This document shows, in pieces, positions 35,708 to 45,300 of a stretch of 64,000 bases of DNA. The stretch's first letter is position 1. Each line of letters begins with the position of its first letter. Source of the DNA: HXMU1428-3 sp965215715. GTDB lineage: Bacteria > Pseudomonadota > Alphaproteobacteria > Rhizobiales > HXMU1428-3. The position numbers and the translations under genes were made by a program. The notes below the pieces were generated by a model. It made no database searches, was not told where the DNA came from, and worked only from the letters and a program-made list of their open reading frames with translations. The stretch spans positions 2,294,001 to 2,358,000 of the forward strand of contig OZ244129.1 in assembly GCA_965215715.1 (NCBI GenBank), given 5' to 3'.

Positions 35708-35745
35708 TCCTGATTGAAGGGGCGATGGAATCTATATCAAAGGCT
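35708..35745 (+). pseudogene. 38-base fragment similar to the ferric-reductase-like gene
   Basis: TCCTGATTGAAGG... matches 31890-31927 at 32 of 38 positions and keeps the reading LIEG-x-ME-x-ISKA. It is joined directly to the preceding regulator fragment. A small hairpin (GCTAACT/AGTTAGC, 35743-35758) follows. Confidence 0.55.
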
Positions 35746-35794
35746 AACTGAAGTTAGCTTCTAAGCCCTCTCCGATATCCGGCCCAAGTTATCG

Positions 35795-36829
35795 TCAAGG
35801 CGAACTCTCAATTAGCATGCGCCAAAGCCGACCAAATTTTTCACGTGCCTGTTCACGGTGAGTTAAATATCGAGCATGTTCAGTGCACCCCGCTTCCGGG
35901 CTCAATTCAATCGAAAAAAGTGCATTCAGTTCATTGGGAACAAAGGAATAGCGCACATCAATAATGCGATTTGAGTTTTTTGGATCCACAGCCATAAAGC
36001 CATCACTAAAATGAGCAAATCGCATTACGTCCCTGGCTTGCTGAGTGCCGCTCCCAAGCCAAGGGAAATCCTCGCCGACGTTTAATTTTGATACGGATGT
36101 CCCTTCATACACTCTTGGTGCGATGCCAACACGCATGGCATCAATAAAAAACTCATCTTTGGTTTCATAAACGCTCTTCCAAACCAGGATGTTGCCAAAG
36201 CTGGGCTTTACCTGAAGCCGAAGTGGCTCATGCCCTCGCAGCGCTGCCAAACCCGCAGCAGTTTCTCGCGCATCCTGATGTTGCCACCAGCCTGCCCCTA
36301 AATAAATGAGTGCCCAAGCCAGGCCAAGGCGTGCAAATACCACATTGTTACGCACCATAGCCATCAGAACAAATAGCCCCAATGGCAATGTGAAAAGAGG
36401 ATCTACGATGGAAATTATACGCAAAGAATAGCGCGTTTCATCGAATGGCCAAAGCAGCATCGTACCGTATGAAGTGGCCGTATCTAAAAACGCATGAGTT
36501 GCGTAGCCAAGGGTACAAAAAATTACTGTTTGCCAAAATCGCAATTGCCATCGCTGCCCCAAGATCCCGTGCATTATCAGCGCTACTATGAAACCGCCAA
36601 GCGGTATAAAAACGAGAGAATGTGTAAATTGTCGATGATAGTTAAGAAATAGTAGCGGGTCAGTTTTTGAATAAATCAAGACATCGAGATCCGCAGCCAT
36701 GCCGCCAACCATTCCCAATAAACCAGCAAGAACAACTGGGTATTTGCTATGGGTTGAGACTTTCGCCGATTTGGCCACTGTCGATTGTGGCAGTACTGCA
36801 CCCAGCGCAGCTTGCGTTAGTGGATCCAT
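35795..36829 (-). CDS. Membrane-bound metal-dependent hydrolase (DUF457/YdjM family)
   Basis: Integral membrane protein of 344 residues. The family metal-ligand motifs are present: MDPLTQAALGAVL at the start, GMAADLDVLIY, NYHRQFTHSLVF and GYATHAFLDTATSYGTMLLWPF. Several membrane helices follow, then a soluble C-terminal part of about 150 residues that may face the periplasm. The E. coli relative YdjM is SOS-induced and of unknown substrate. No LexA-like site was identified here. It is divergent from nothing nearby and stands alone between the gene scar and the regulator gene. Confidence 0.85.
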   Translation of the reverse strand: MDPLTQAALGAVLPQSTVAKSAKVSTHSKYPVVLAGLLGMVGGMAADLDVLIYSKTDPLLFLNYHRQFTHSLVFIPLGGFIVALIMHGILGQRWQLRFWQTVIFCTLGYATHAFLDTATSYGTMLLWPFDETRYSLRIISIVDPLFTLPLGLFVLMAMVRNNVVFARLGLAWALIYLGAGWWQHQDARETAAGLAALRGHEPLRLQVKPSFGNILVWKSVYETKDEFFIDAMRVGIAPRVYEGTSVSKLNVGEDFPWLGSGTQQARDVMRFAHFSDGFMAVDPKNSNRIIDVRYSFVPNELNALFSIELSPEAGCTEHARYLTHREQAREKFGRLWRMLIESSP

Positions 36830-37024
36830 ATCATTCCATGATTATCTTGGCTGCCGAATGATAGCGTTTGAAACAAAGGGTGTTTTATACCCTGACTTAG
36901 CGCTCCACCGCGACCAATCAAGTAACAGCATCATTTCTTCTTATTTCCCCAGGCTGACTTTTGTTGCGTAGCTTCATTTCGAAAGGGGCCTTACCAATTG
37001 ATTGCTTTGGAGTGTAGTTTTACT

Positions 37025-37912
37025 CTATTCCCCATTATAGCGCACCTGCCATTGGCCTGAAACATCATAGCCGCCCAGTTCACGTGCCTTCTGGCCAAAA
37101 GCCTTTTCATTGGTGAACTCCATCAATGCCTGGAAGGGCCCATCAAACCAGCCCTTGCGGCAAACCAGCAGATCAAAGCGCTCTTTAATCACTGGTACGA
37201 AGTCCAAATTATATTGCCCCGCAAAACAGGCCAAGCCAAAGGCCACATCTGCTTTGCCTTCTGACACTGCCAAGACGCCATCCATTTCAGAGCGATGCTC
37301 AGGGGAACGTTTTAGCTTTGTCAAATCCAGCCCTTCTTGGGTGGCCAATTGCTCAAACAATACTGTTGTGCCTGCCCCCTTTTGCCGCCCGGCTATGGTT
37401 GCCCCTTTGAAATCTGACCATTCATGAATGTCTTTTGGATTGCCTTTGGCCACAACAAAACCGCGCTCGCGCCAGGCCCATTCCACCAAAACGGCACGGC
37501 GAAAGTCGAGCTCTTCCATCACAATCGGCACATTCCATTGTTTGAGTTTGGGGTCATAAAGGTGCAAACCGCTCACCATGGCTTCGCCCTCTTTAAACCG
37601 CCCTAAGCCATCTTGGCTGCTGTCAAACAAACAGGCCAAGCCGGAGCGTGATTCTCTGAGTGCCCACTCTAACAATGGGTCATGGCTGCCAACCACCACG
37701 CCGGGGCGCTCTTTGCGCCGCAGGGCGGAAAAACCAGAGCCATTTTCCACCAACCATTGGTCTATCGCCTTTCGTGGAAACAGTAATTTTCCTGTCGCCC
37801 GGCTGCACGGCACATCTCCAGAGGCGGCCAAATCATAAACCCGGCGCTCTTTAATGCGCAATAATTCAGCCAGCTCTTTGGTGGTTAAAAATTCAATGGC
37901 AGCATATTTCAT
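37025..37912 (-). CDS. COG1910-type regulator: excisionase-like HTH plus periplasmic-binding-like domain
   Basis: Cytoplasmic transcription factor of 295 residues. The N-terminus is a MerR/excisionase-type winged helix (FLTTKELAELLRIKERRVYD and LLFPRKAIDQWL, residues 9-55). The rest is a type II substrate-binding fold, as in ModA/TupA (GSHDPLLEWALRESRSGLA, KGATIAGRQKGAGTTVLFEQ, SEGKADVAFGLACFAGQY). Proteins of this kind (COG1910) are thought to sense molybdate or tungstate and control their uptake or cofactor enzymes. The ATG at 37912 has GGTGA nine bases upstream. A TTG at 37921 is the alternative. A decayed internal duplicate lies at 35506-35707. Confidence 0.85.
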   Translation of the reverse strand: MKYAAIEFLTTKELAELLRIKERRVYDLAASGDVPCSRATGKLLFPRKAIDQWLVENGSGFSALRRKERPGVVVGSHDPLLEWALRESRSGLACLFDSSQDGLGRFKEGEAMVSGLHLYDPKLKQWNVPIVMEELDFRRAVLVEWAWRERGFVVAKGNPKDIHEWSDFKGATIAGRQKGAGTTVLFEQLATQEGLDLTKLKRSPEHRSEMDGVLAVSEGKADVAFGLACFAGQYNLDFVPVIKERFDLLVCRKGWFDGPFQALMEFTNEKAFGQKARELGGYDVSGQWQVRYNGE

Positions 37913-38038
37913 CAGGTACAATCACCAACAAATTTAAAATTTAAAAAAAAGTTTGAACCATCTTTTGCAGAGCCGCGACAAATATTCACCAGCATCGTAG
38001 ATGCGAACCTTAAACCTTATGAAGGAACTTATTATATC

Positions 38039-38566
38039 ATGCGTTCAAACTCAATCTTTGCTCCCCTCTTTAAACTGCTTATTTTAACCCTAACAGGCTT
38101 TGCCATTACCAGTGGTAGCGCTTTGGCTGCCACGCAGTGCAAGCCAAAGTTAGAAAAACACGGCATGTGGTATTATGATAAAACCAAGGCCAAGTCTTCA
38201 GCCAAAGGCCGCTGGGAAAAGCAGGCTGGCATTAACCATGGCATAAAGTTCAGCTTCTGGAATAACGCCAAGAACAAGTCGTATAAATGTAAGAAACACG
38301 ACAATGGCACGTGGCGCTGTAAGGCGATTGCCAAACCGTGCGCCAACATTACCACCTGCAAGCCTTTGTTGAAAAAACATGGCATGTGGTATTACAAGAA
38401 GGCAAAAGCCCAAAGTTCAGCGAAAGGCCGCTGGGAAAAGCAAGTTAGCATTACGCATGGCATAAAGTTTAGCTTCTGGAATAATGCCAAGAACAAGTCC
38501 TACAAATGTAAGAAACATGACAATGGCACGTGGCGCTGTGAAGCAAGAGCAAAACCTTGCCACTAA
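38039..38566 (+). CDS. Secreted protein of two tandem Cys-containing repeats, unknown function
   Basis: Not recognised. A signal peptide (about 1-30, ending ALA) precedes two near-identical repeats of about 73 residues (33-100 and 107-174). Each repeat has CKPxLxKHGMWYY near its start, then SSAKGRWEKQ, GIKFSFWNNAKNKSYKCKKH, NGTWRC and AKPC. Each carries four Cys and is rich in Lys and Trp, giving a strongly basic protein (many Lys, few acids). The repeats are also nearly identical at DNA level, so the duplication is recent or maintained by gene conversion. It is followed by a strong terminator and is a single-gene transcript. Confidence 0.8.
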   Translation: MRSNSIFAPLFKLLILTLTGFAITSGSALAATQCKPKLEKHGMWYYDKTKAKSSAKGRWEKQAGINHGIKFSFWNNAKNKSYKCKKHDNGTWRCKAIAKPCANITTCKPLLKKHGMWYYKKAKAQSSAKGRWEKQVSITHGIKFSFWNNAKNKSYKCKKHDNGTWRCEARAKPCH

Positions 38567-38582
38567 GGTTAAGTTAACACAA

Positions 38583-38623
38583 ACAAAAACAGGAGGTGAG
38601 ACATCACCTCCTGTTTTTGTTTT
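38583..38623 (+). terminator. Strong terminator after the two-repeat secreted protein
   Basis: A 17-base perfect stem ACAAAAACAGGAGGTGA/TCACCTCCTGTTTTTGT with a GACA loop and trailing T residues. The symmetric A/T flanks allow it to work for the convergent BKACE gene as well. Confidence 0.92.
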
Positions 38624-38670
38624 AAAAATGTAAGATCTGCACGATTACCCTCTATTTTTTCTCTACTCTC

Positions 38671-39603
38671 TTAGAAACCTACCTGGTCGCTGCCTTTGAG
38701 TTCCAGGACTTGGCGGGCCTCATCAGGGGTTGCCACTTCCATGCCTAAGCTTTCGATAAGATTGCGAGCGATCTTGACTTGCTCGGCACTTGAGGTTGCC
38801 AGTTTGCCAGGGCCTGACCATAGCGAATCTTCCAAACCAACGCGAATGTTGCCGCCAAGCGCGATGGATTGGGCTGCAACGCGCATTTGGCTTGCGCCAG
38901 CCCCCAGCACTGACCAGCGATAATCGTCACCGAACAGCCGGTCTGCTGTGCGTTTCATATGCATGACGTCTTCAGGATGAGCGCCAATGCCCCCAAGCAA
39001 GCCAAAAACCGATTGAATAAACAGCGGCCCTTTGACAACGCCGCGATCATAAAAATGCTTAAGGTTATAAAGATGGGCAATGTCATAACACTCAAATTCA
39101 AACCGGGTGTTATTTTCCGCGCAGGTTGTCAGGACATATTCTATATCTTTAAAACTGTTCCTGAAAACCAGGTCACGGGAGCCTTCCAGATATTCACGCT
39201 CCCAGTCAAACTTGAACTCTTTATATTTATCCAGGAGGTGATAAAGCGCAAAATTGATGGATCCCATGTTCAGCGAGGCTACCTCTGGCTTGAAGGTGGC
39301 GGCAGGGCGAACGCGTTCTTCCACACTCATAAAAGGGCTTCCACCGGTGGTGATATTTAAGGCAGCGTTTGTGCCTTGCTTAATCCGCGGCAAAAACTTC
39401 TCAAAGGCCTCTGGGGTTTGGTCTGGCCGGCCGTTTTCAGGGTCACGTGCATGCAAGTGAATGATCGCAGCGCCTGCTTCTGCTGCCTTTAAAGCATCCT
39501 CAACGATTTCGTCTGGCGTGATGGGGAGATATTCAGACATTGACGGTGTGTGTATAGAACCGGTCACAGCACAGGTGATTACCACTTTGCGGGCTTTGGC
39601 CAT
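38671..39603 (-). CDS. BKACE-family beta-keto acid cleavage enzyme (DUF849)
   Basis: Zn-dependent TIM-barrel enzyme of 310 residues that condenses a beta-keto acid with acetyl-CoA to give acetoacetate and a new CoA ester. Motifs of the 3-keto-5-aminohexanoate cleavage family are clear: AVTGSIHTPSMSEYLPITP, AAIIHLHARDPENGRPDQ (Zn-ligating His-x-His), EVASLNMGSINF, FECYDIAHLYNL and GGNIRVGLEDSLW. BKACE enzymes act on many keto acids, including carnitine-derived dehydrocarnitine, and no neighbour reveals the substrate. The gene is monocistronic between terminators. Confidence 0.92.
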   Translation of the reverse strand: MAKARKVVITCAVTGSIHTPSMSEYLPITPDEIVEDALKAAEAGAAIIHLHARDPENGRPDQTPEAFEKFLPRIKQGTNAALNITTGGSPFMSVEERVRPAATFKPEVASLNMGSINFALYHLLDKYKEFKFDWEREYLEGSRDLVFRNSFKDIEYVLTTCAENNTRFEFECYDIAHLYNLKHFYDRGVVKGPLFIQSVFGLLGGIGAHPEDVMHMKRTADRLFGDDYRWSVLGAGASQMRVAAQSIALGGNIRVGLEDSLWSGPGKLATSSAEQVKIARNLIESLGMEVATPDEARQVLELKGSDQVGF

Positions 39604-40003
39604 TTAATCCAACCTCTCTTCGTTTTTTCTTAGCATTGATCTTGGGTTAGACTGGATTCAAAGTCAACATTGGGCCCTGGTTCACCTTAGACCGTTTTGG
39701 CTAGGTTGAGGAATTGATCAAGATATTTGAGAAAAGGACGCTGGTTGCAACAAAACCATTTTAATAATTTATGGCTGATGTGTTGATGCGTCGTCATTAA
39801 GACCGGTAATGATTAGGGTGGTTCCTTACAGGTATACTCATAGAGTAACGCATGTGAGAGTACAACTCTCAAGTTTTTTGCGATTTATAATGAGTCCAAC
39901 GTGTCATCACTGAAGGGGCTCCATAAATATAAAAACCGCGCCATCGTGTTAAAACTGAGATGGCGCGGTTTTTAAAAAATTTTTATTTTGGTTCGAATAA
40001 AAG
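39604..40003. other. Intergenic region between BKACE and porin genes
   Basis: Four hundred bases containing the BKACE promoter and, at 39931-39973, the porin terminator. No open frame or repeat was otherwise seen. Confidence 0.5.
39931..39973 (-). terminator. Terminator downstream of the porin-like gene
   Basis: A 15-base perfect stem AAAAACCGCGCCATC/GATGGCGCGGTTTTT around a 13-base loop. Read on the minus strand it ends in T5 and follows the porin stop by 30 bases. Confidence 0.88.
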
Positions 40004-41134
40004 CTAATGTGCAGCTTGTCTGAATTCAAACTCTTTTGAGATCAAGACACCAAGAAAATGAGTATCGTCTTCATCAATGGTTGTTTGTGTATAACGATAT
40101 CCTAGATCAACATTCCATTCTCTGTAAACTTCAACACCTACAGATGTTTGGAACAGACGATCTTCATAGGATCCATCCCATGGATTATCAATGTCACGGT
40201 GCGTATAGGAGGCAGCAAATCTATAGCGATCACGGAATTCAAAGTCGATACCAAAGGTGTAGTAGTTTATATCGTCTTCAGTGGCATTAAAGTTTTCAAA
40301 GAAGGCTGCTTCACCAATCCACTCTACGTTCAAGCCATAAAACTCACGCTCACCGTACAGTGTGATAACGAATGCTTCTTCATCTTCGTAATCTTCAGGT
40401 CCAATGCCTCTCTTACGGCTCAAATAGGCTGCGTGCGCATTTAATGCATTATTTGGAAGAATGTTTTCAGCATCAAAAGAAATAACATAGCTGTCAAGAC
40501 TTTCGGTATTACTTGCACCACCATCAGCACGACGATTGGCTTCTGTGCTTTGGAATAAAGCTCGGCTTAAGTCACTTGTATCAAGTTTAAAGGCTGCCAC
40601 ACCAAACGTTAAATCACCTACGCCAGTATTTTCAAATTCGACTTCGGCACCAAAACCAACGTTTTCTATAATCTCATAATCTTCTGCAAAATCTGTCCCG
40701 TAAACACCAGGTGCTTCATCCCAAGCCTTACCAAAATTGGCGGTGAACTTACCACCAAAGACAGCAAGATTACGAATTTCAAGTTCTAGGAATAACTCTT
40801 CAAGCTCTATACCTTGATCTTCACCGAATTGGTCATCATTAAGCAGCCGCTCGTCAAAGTCTTTTAAAAAGCCTCTTACTGGCTGATAGCTCAAAGTACC
40901 GTATAAAGAAAGCAATGAAGAGAAGTGAATGGCCGCGTCAAGTTCGTGTGTCGAATAGGTTTGACTGCCATCAACATTCCTTTCACCATCTACAATATGG
41001 TCACTTTGATATTCAAGCAGCAATATCGCCTCAACACCTGGTACGGGCGCTTCGTCATCGTTGTCTCTATCTTTGACTTCATTCGCCGATAGGCTTGCTG
41101 GCATGGCACTGATCGCAATGATTACCAGCAACAT
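40004..41134 (-). CDS. Outer-membrane beta-barrel (porin-like) protein
   Basis: Outer-membrane protein of 376 residues with a signal peptide (1-17, ending LSA) and an acidic N-terminal segment. The rest is a series of amphipathic strands with alternating aromatics, for example VEAILLLEYQSDHI, FSSLLSLYGTLSYQP, INYYTFGIDFEFRDRYRFAASYTHRDI and WNVDLGYRYTQTTI. The general pattern suits the LbtU/OprB-like or generic porin group. It is strongly acidic, with many Asp and Glu. The last residues, EFEFRQAAH, lack the usual terminal aromatic. Substrate unknown. Confidence 0.75.
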   Translation of the reverse strand: MLLVIIAISAMPASLSANEVKDRDNDDEAPVPGVEAILLLEYQSDHIVDGERNVDGSQTYSTHELDAAIHFSSLLSLYGTLSYQPVRGFLKDFDERLLNDDQFGEDQGIELEELFLELEIRNLAVFGGKFTANFGKAWDEAPGVYGTDFAEDYEIIENVGFGAEVEFENTGVGDLTFGVAAFKLDTSDLSRALFQSTEANRRADGGASNTESLDSYVISFDAENILPNNALNAHAAYLSRKRGIGPEDYEDEEAFVITLYGEREFYGLNVEWIGEAAFFENFNATEDDINYYTFGIDFEFRDRYRFAASYTHRDIDNPWDGSYEDRLFQTSVGVEVYREWNVDLGYRYTQTTIDEDDTHFLGVLISKEFEFRQAAH

Positions 41135-41633
41135 CCAAAAATTTGCTTGTTAAATGTTTGAAAGTCATCCCTGATACTTGCCCCTAAATTCCTATTTAAA
41201 ACAAACATTGACCTTACTCTGAACAGTTATAACAAAGTAAGATTTCTTAAAACAGTTGTGTTATTTCATATAGTTAGTGGGTCTAAAGCCACAGTTACAT
41301 GAACACTTATGGTTAACGACACCACATCCAAGGATCATTAACGTTAACTGCTTATCAATTTTACTGGTAACTCAATTACTGGAAATGTCTTTGGCTGCTT
41401 TTGATCTCTGCAAACAGATCTGTTGATCTATGCAAAAATGCCCGCTTGAACGCAACCGAATCAGACAATACTCGAACAATATACACGAAAATATCAAAAA
41501 TTGACAGTGCGACTGTAGCCTAAGAGTGTGTTAAGAGTCTTAACCTTCATTATGTTTGCACAATGTTTTCCACTGCTTTTTTAAGAAAATTGAGAATTTA
41601 TCAATTTTTTTCTCATGAATACAATGCATTAAA
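41135..41633. other. Intergenic region between porin and PPTase genes
   Basis: Five hundred AT-rich bases holding the porin promoter region and the 3' end of the synthetase operon. A short foldback TGAGAA/TTCTCA (41591-41615) near the PPTase stop is too weak to call a terminator. Nothing else was found. Confidence 0.45.
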
Positions 41634-42362
41634 CTAATGCAATGCTACAGTCATTATGCTCTGTTTTATGTCTTTTTTGATAAAAAACTGCATTAATTTT
41701 ATTTTTTGCCCCTGATTAACTTCTCCATAAAGGCTTTTATTTTTACTTTTTATTTCAATTTTAGAGAAATCTACAGCGCCCCCAACACCAGTATATTTTG
41801 CGATTGCTTCTTTTGAGGTCCATAATTTGGTAAAAAATTTGGGCTGTTCATTTGTCTTTAACGACTTAAGTTTCACGATCTCATTTTGGGAAAATAATTG
41901 CGCTGGAAATGGGTCTACCAATGCTTGCTGTATTGGTTCTATATCAATGCCGATTTTTTCCTTTTTTGTTATTGCTATCACCAGGTATTGATCGGAATGG
42001 CTGATGTTAAAGTTAAGGTTTTGGATGTTTTCATTTGTTATCTGCGGTTTTCCAAGAGAGGTTTCTTGAATGTTCCAATCAGCTGGTGCCATGTAAGCAC
42101 CTTGCCTCTTTTGGGGTAAAGAAGAATTGTCCTGGTTGGCATAAACCTTAGAAAGCGTCTGCCTGGTTAATTGCCTGGCGACCAAAAATTCTTTTCTTCG
42201 TCTCAAGTGAGTGATTTTTTTTGCTCTTGAAATTTCCGTCTTGTCTAAGCCAGAGAAAAGATCGTGAGACGTTTTATCTAGCAGATCTGCCCAGTCAAAA
42301 ATGAATATACTGGATGAGCCATCGTCACCTATTTTAATTTGCTTTGGTATTCGTTCACTCAT
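41634..42362 (-). CDS. Sfp-type 4'-phosphopantetheinyl transferase
   Basis: Transfers the phosphopantetheine arm from CoA to the carrier-protein Ser of the synthetase encoded just upstream. The family motifs are GIDIEPI (Mg-binding Asp-x-Glu) and KLWTSKEAIAKYTG (WxxKEA), with LGKPQI and FNISHSD before them. From the chosen start (MSERIPKQIK) it has 242 residues, normal for Sfp-type enzymes. The longer frame to 42521 runs inside the synthetase gene and is not credible. AGGTG precedes the ATG, and the gap to the synthetase stop is only 10 bases, so both are on one mRNA. This is direct support for a dedicated assembly line. Confidence 0.92.
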   Translation of the reverse strand: MSERIPKQIKIGDDGSSSIFIFDWADLLDKTSHDLFSGLDKTEISRAKKITHLRRRKEFLVARQLTRQTLSKVYANQDNSSLPQKRQGAYMAPADWNIQETSLGKPQITNENIQNLNFNISHSDQYLVIAITKKEKIGIDIEPIQQALVDPFPAQLFSQNEIVKLKSLKTNEQPKFFTKLWTSKEAIAKYTGVGGAVDFSKIEIKSKNKSLYGEVNQGQKIKLMQFFIKKDIKQSIMTVALH

Positions 42363-42372
42363 ATTGACGCAC

Positions 42373-45300
42373 CTATTCTGCAGCTTCAATGAACGGTTCA
42401 TTTGTGTTATCTGCTTGGTCAACGATGGTCTCAAAGATTTTACTCTTGTCAATCTGCTCTGATATTTTGATCGATTGAATTGCTTTTGCCGGATTTCCTC
42501 TCCAGGTACTTCCTTCTTCACACACAGACCCCTTCATGACAAAACTGTCTGCATCGATGTGCGTGTGATCTTTGATATTGGTGCCGTAGTGGGTGAATGA
42601 TGCCATGCCAAATGAACAGTTATTGCCTATTTTGATGAAATCAGACTTAAAGACACCTTCCTCAAGAGAGTGAGATTGCAAGGTTGCACTTTTGTTGAAG
42701 GTGCAATAATCACCAATTTCCACAAGGCTTTTCTCAGTTATGATCATGCCATCGTCAAAGACTTGTTTGCCTATTTTGACGCCTAGGAGCCTGGAGATCA
42801 TATTCTTAAATGGTGTGCCAGCAAAAAGGCTGACGAGAGGATTTTCAATGAGTTTCCAGTATCTCTCATGCTTCCAATAATAGTCATCATATATGGAGCA
42901 AAATTGAGGGTTTAAGCTCTTAAAGCCCAAACTCCATCTTTCAAACAGAGCAAAATAGCCAATTGTGAAGAAAAGCATAGAAAAACCAGTTAGGATGAAT
43001 ACGGCCATTCCATAAGTGCCATAGGCTAGTAGCGCTGCAATTCCTACAAACAGGGTAATGGTGCCAAAAAGCCATAATATCATCAGATACATCATGACTG
43101 TGATGAAGTTGGATAGGTTTTTCTTTTTTAAGCGCTCATTGCGAATTGGACCTTTGGGATATTTATCAAGTCCGGTATCGCGGCGCACGGCGCGCGGGAT
43201 TTCAAAACAGGGTGAGCCAAGTAAGCCTGTATTTTCTCGCAGTTCTCCTTCAAGCGGTATCATTACTTTTGTGGCCAGAAGGCAGTTTTCTCCTGTTCGC
43301 CCTCCGCTTGGATAAAAGATGTTATTGCCCAGAAAGCTATTGCCACCGATGCTTGTTCTGGAAACTCTGAATGAATCGTTTGTGAATTCTGCATTCATCA
43401 TAGAAAGACCATCAGAGACAAGGGTCTCATCACCCATCTGGCATGAGAAAGGAACGTCGTGTTTTTGCTCAACACCAAAGTTTGAGCCTGTTTGCTCTCC
43501 TTTACCTAACTTATACCCAATATATTTTAGGTAATGGACAATCATAGAACTGTCACCAAACAGCAGGTTGTAAAATTTAGAATTGCTGCTGGCAACCACA
43601 CGGGTGAAAAAGAAATAATGAAAGCCATATAATACGTATGTTTTGCCTTCTTTCAGGAAGACATTATATATGCGCGGCATAATGCCAATCCAGAATAGGC
43701 CCATTATCAAACCGATCCAGAGTAAACTAAAGGAAATGATTGAAAGGTCCCTAATAAAGTTGGCTGTGTAGAGCTGAACAAAATCGGTTGCCTGCGTGAC
43801 AATGGTCGCTAAATTCTTGCCTGGCCCAAATAGGTCCGGGAGATACCAATAGATCAAAAGTGAAACGAGCGGCAAAAACACAAACAGCCCAATGATTGGT
43901 AGCGTCAGGGTATACACTAGTCTGCGCAAGGTCGTACATTCAATAGGATCATCGATGCGTTTGTAGTTGATATTCGCCTCAACCGCAGGTGATCCATGAT
44001 AGGTTTTACCATCTGGAACATGTTGATGCTCTTGCAAGCTTGAGGTGTGCCCCAATTGGGTGTTGTTGCCCATTGAGCTATTAATTTCAATAACCGTTCC
44101 TTGCCCAACAAAGACGTTGTCTCCAATTTTTACCGGGCCAGTGTGGATATAGCCGTCTTGCGCTTTGTAGCCTGTTAAATAGCAATCCTTTTGCAAAATG
44201 CAGTTGTCACCTATTTCCAACATGTCTGTGCAGGTGGGAACATACTTTGTGTTGATGACTGTGTTTTTGCCGATTTTTGCCCCCATAAGTCTGAGGTAGA
44301 AATTATAGGCTGGGCTGCCGGCAAAAAGAACAAAGATGCTTGAGCCCATAAAACTGCGTGCTAACCAAAAACGCAAATAGGCAAGGCTCCAAATTGGGAT
44401 GCGTTCTTCTTTCCATTTACCAACGAGCAGTTTTTTCGCCAGAAATGGAATGCCAAGGGAGATGATAAAGAATGCCCATCCAATACCGAACATTCTTAGG
44501 AAAAAGTCCATCATTGTTGGCGATGCAATAACCCAATTCAGCAGTGTGATCCCAATGGCAACATTGTAGGTGAGGAAGAACAGCATATAGGCAATTTGTA
44601 ACGCTCCGCACAAATAGTAGTCTTTGGTGCTGGCGATATGTTGAGCATCACGGCGCAAAGGTAATGTCGCCTCGCTCTGTTCTTCTGATTGGGCGTCTAT
44701 CAGCTTTGAAAGTTTGCGAATTGTTGGGTTTTGATAAATTTCCCTCATTGAAATTTCAATTGGTTTTCCCAACATCTCTTTGGACATGTTTTTTAATTTC
44801 GCGGCAAATTGGGCCATTAAAAGAGAATGACTTCCAAGGTCATCAAAGAAATGGTCGGTAACAGAGACGCCATCAATGCGTAACGTTGAAGCCAGAGCTT
44901 GCGAGGTTAGTTCTTCTGTGGGGGTGTTAGGAGCTACATATTCACTTGAGCTTCTTTGCGCGCGCTGACCAGATGGGGGGGGGAGTTTTTTGCGATCGGC
45001 TTTATCGCTGGGTGTCATTGGAATGACATCCAGTTTTTCAAAATAGCCTGGGATCATGTAACTTGGCAGAGCACTTTTAAGAGCGCTGATTATTTCGGTT
45101 GTTGCGATATCAGGGCAGTTTTCTGCCAGAGAATAATATGCAACGAGTTCTGCCTCTCCTGTTTCCATTTCATAGGTATCAACAACCGCTTGTGAAATAC
45201 CTGGAATTTGAAGAATAATGGATTCTATTTCTGTTAGCTCAATACGATATCCGCGAACTTTCACTTGGGTGTCAATTCGCCCAAGATATTCGATCTGGTG

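Noticed and set aside
42363..42521. Upstream extension of the PPTase into the synthetase gene
   Set aside because: It overlaps the coding end of the synthetase, and the ATG at 42362 has its own binding site and gives normal length.
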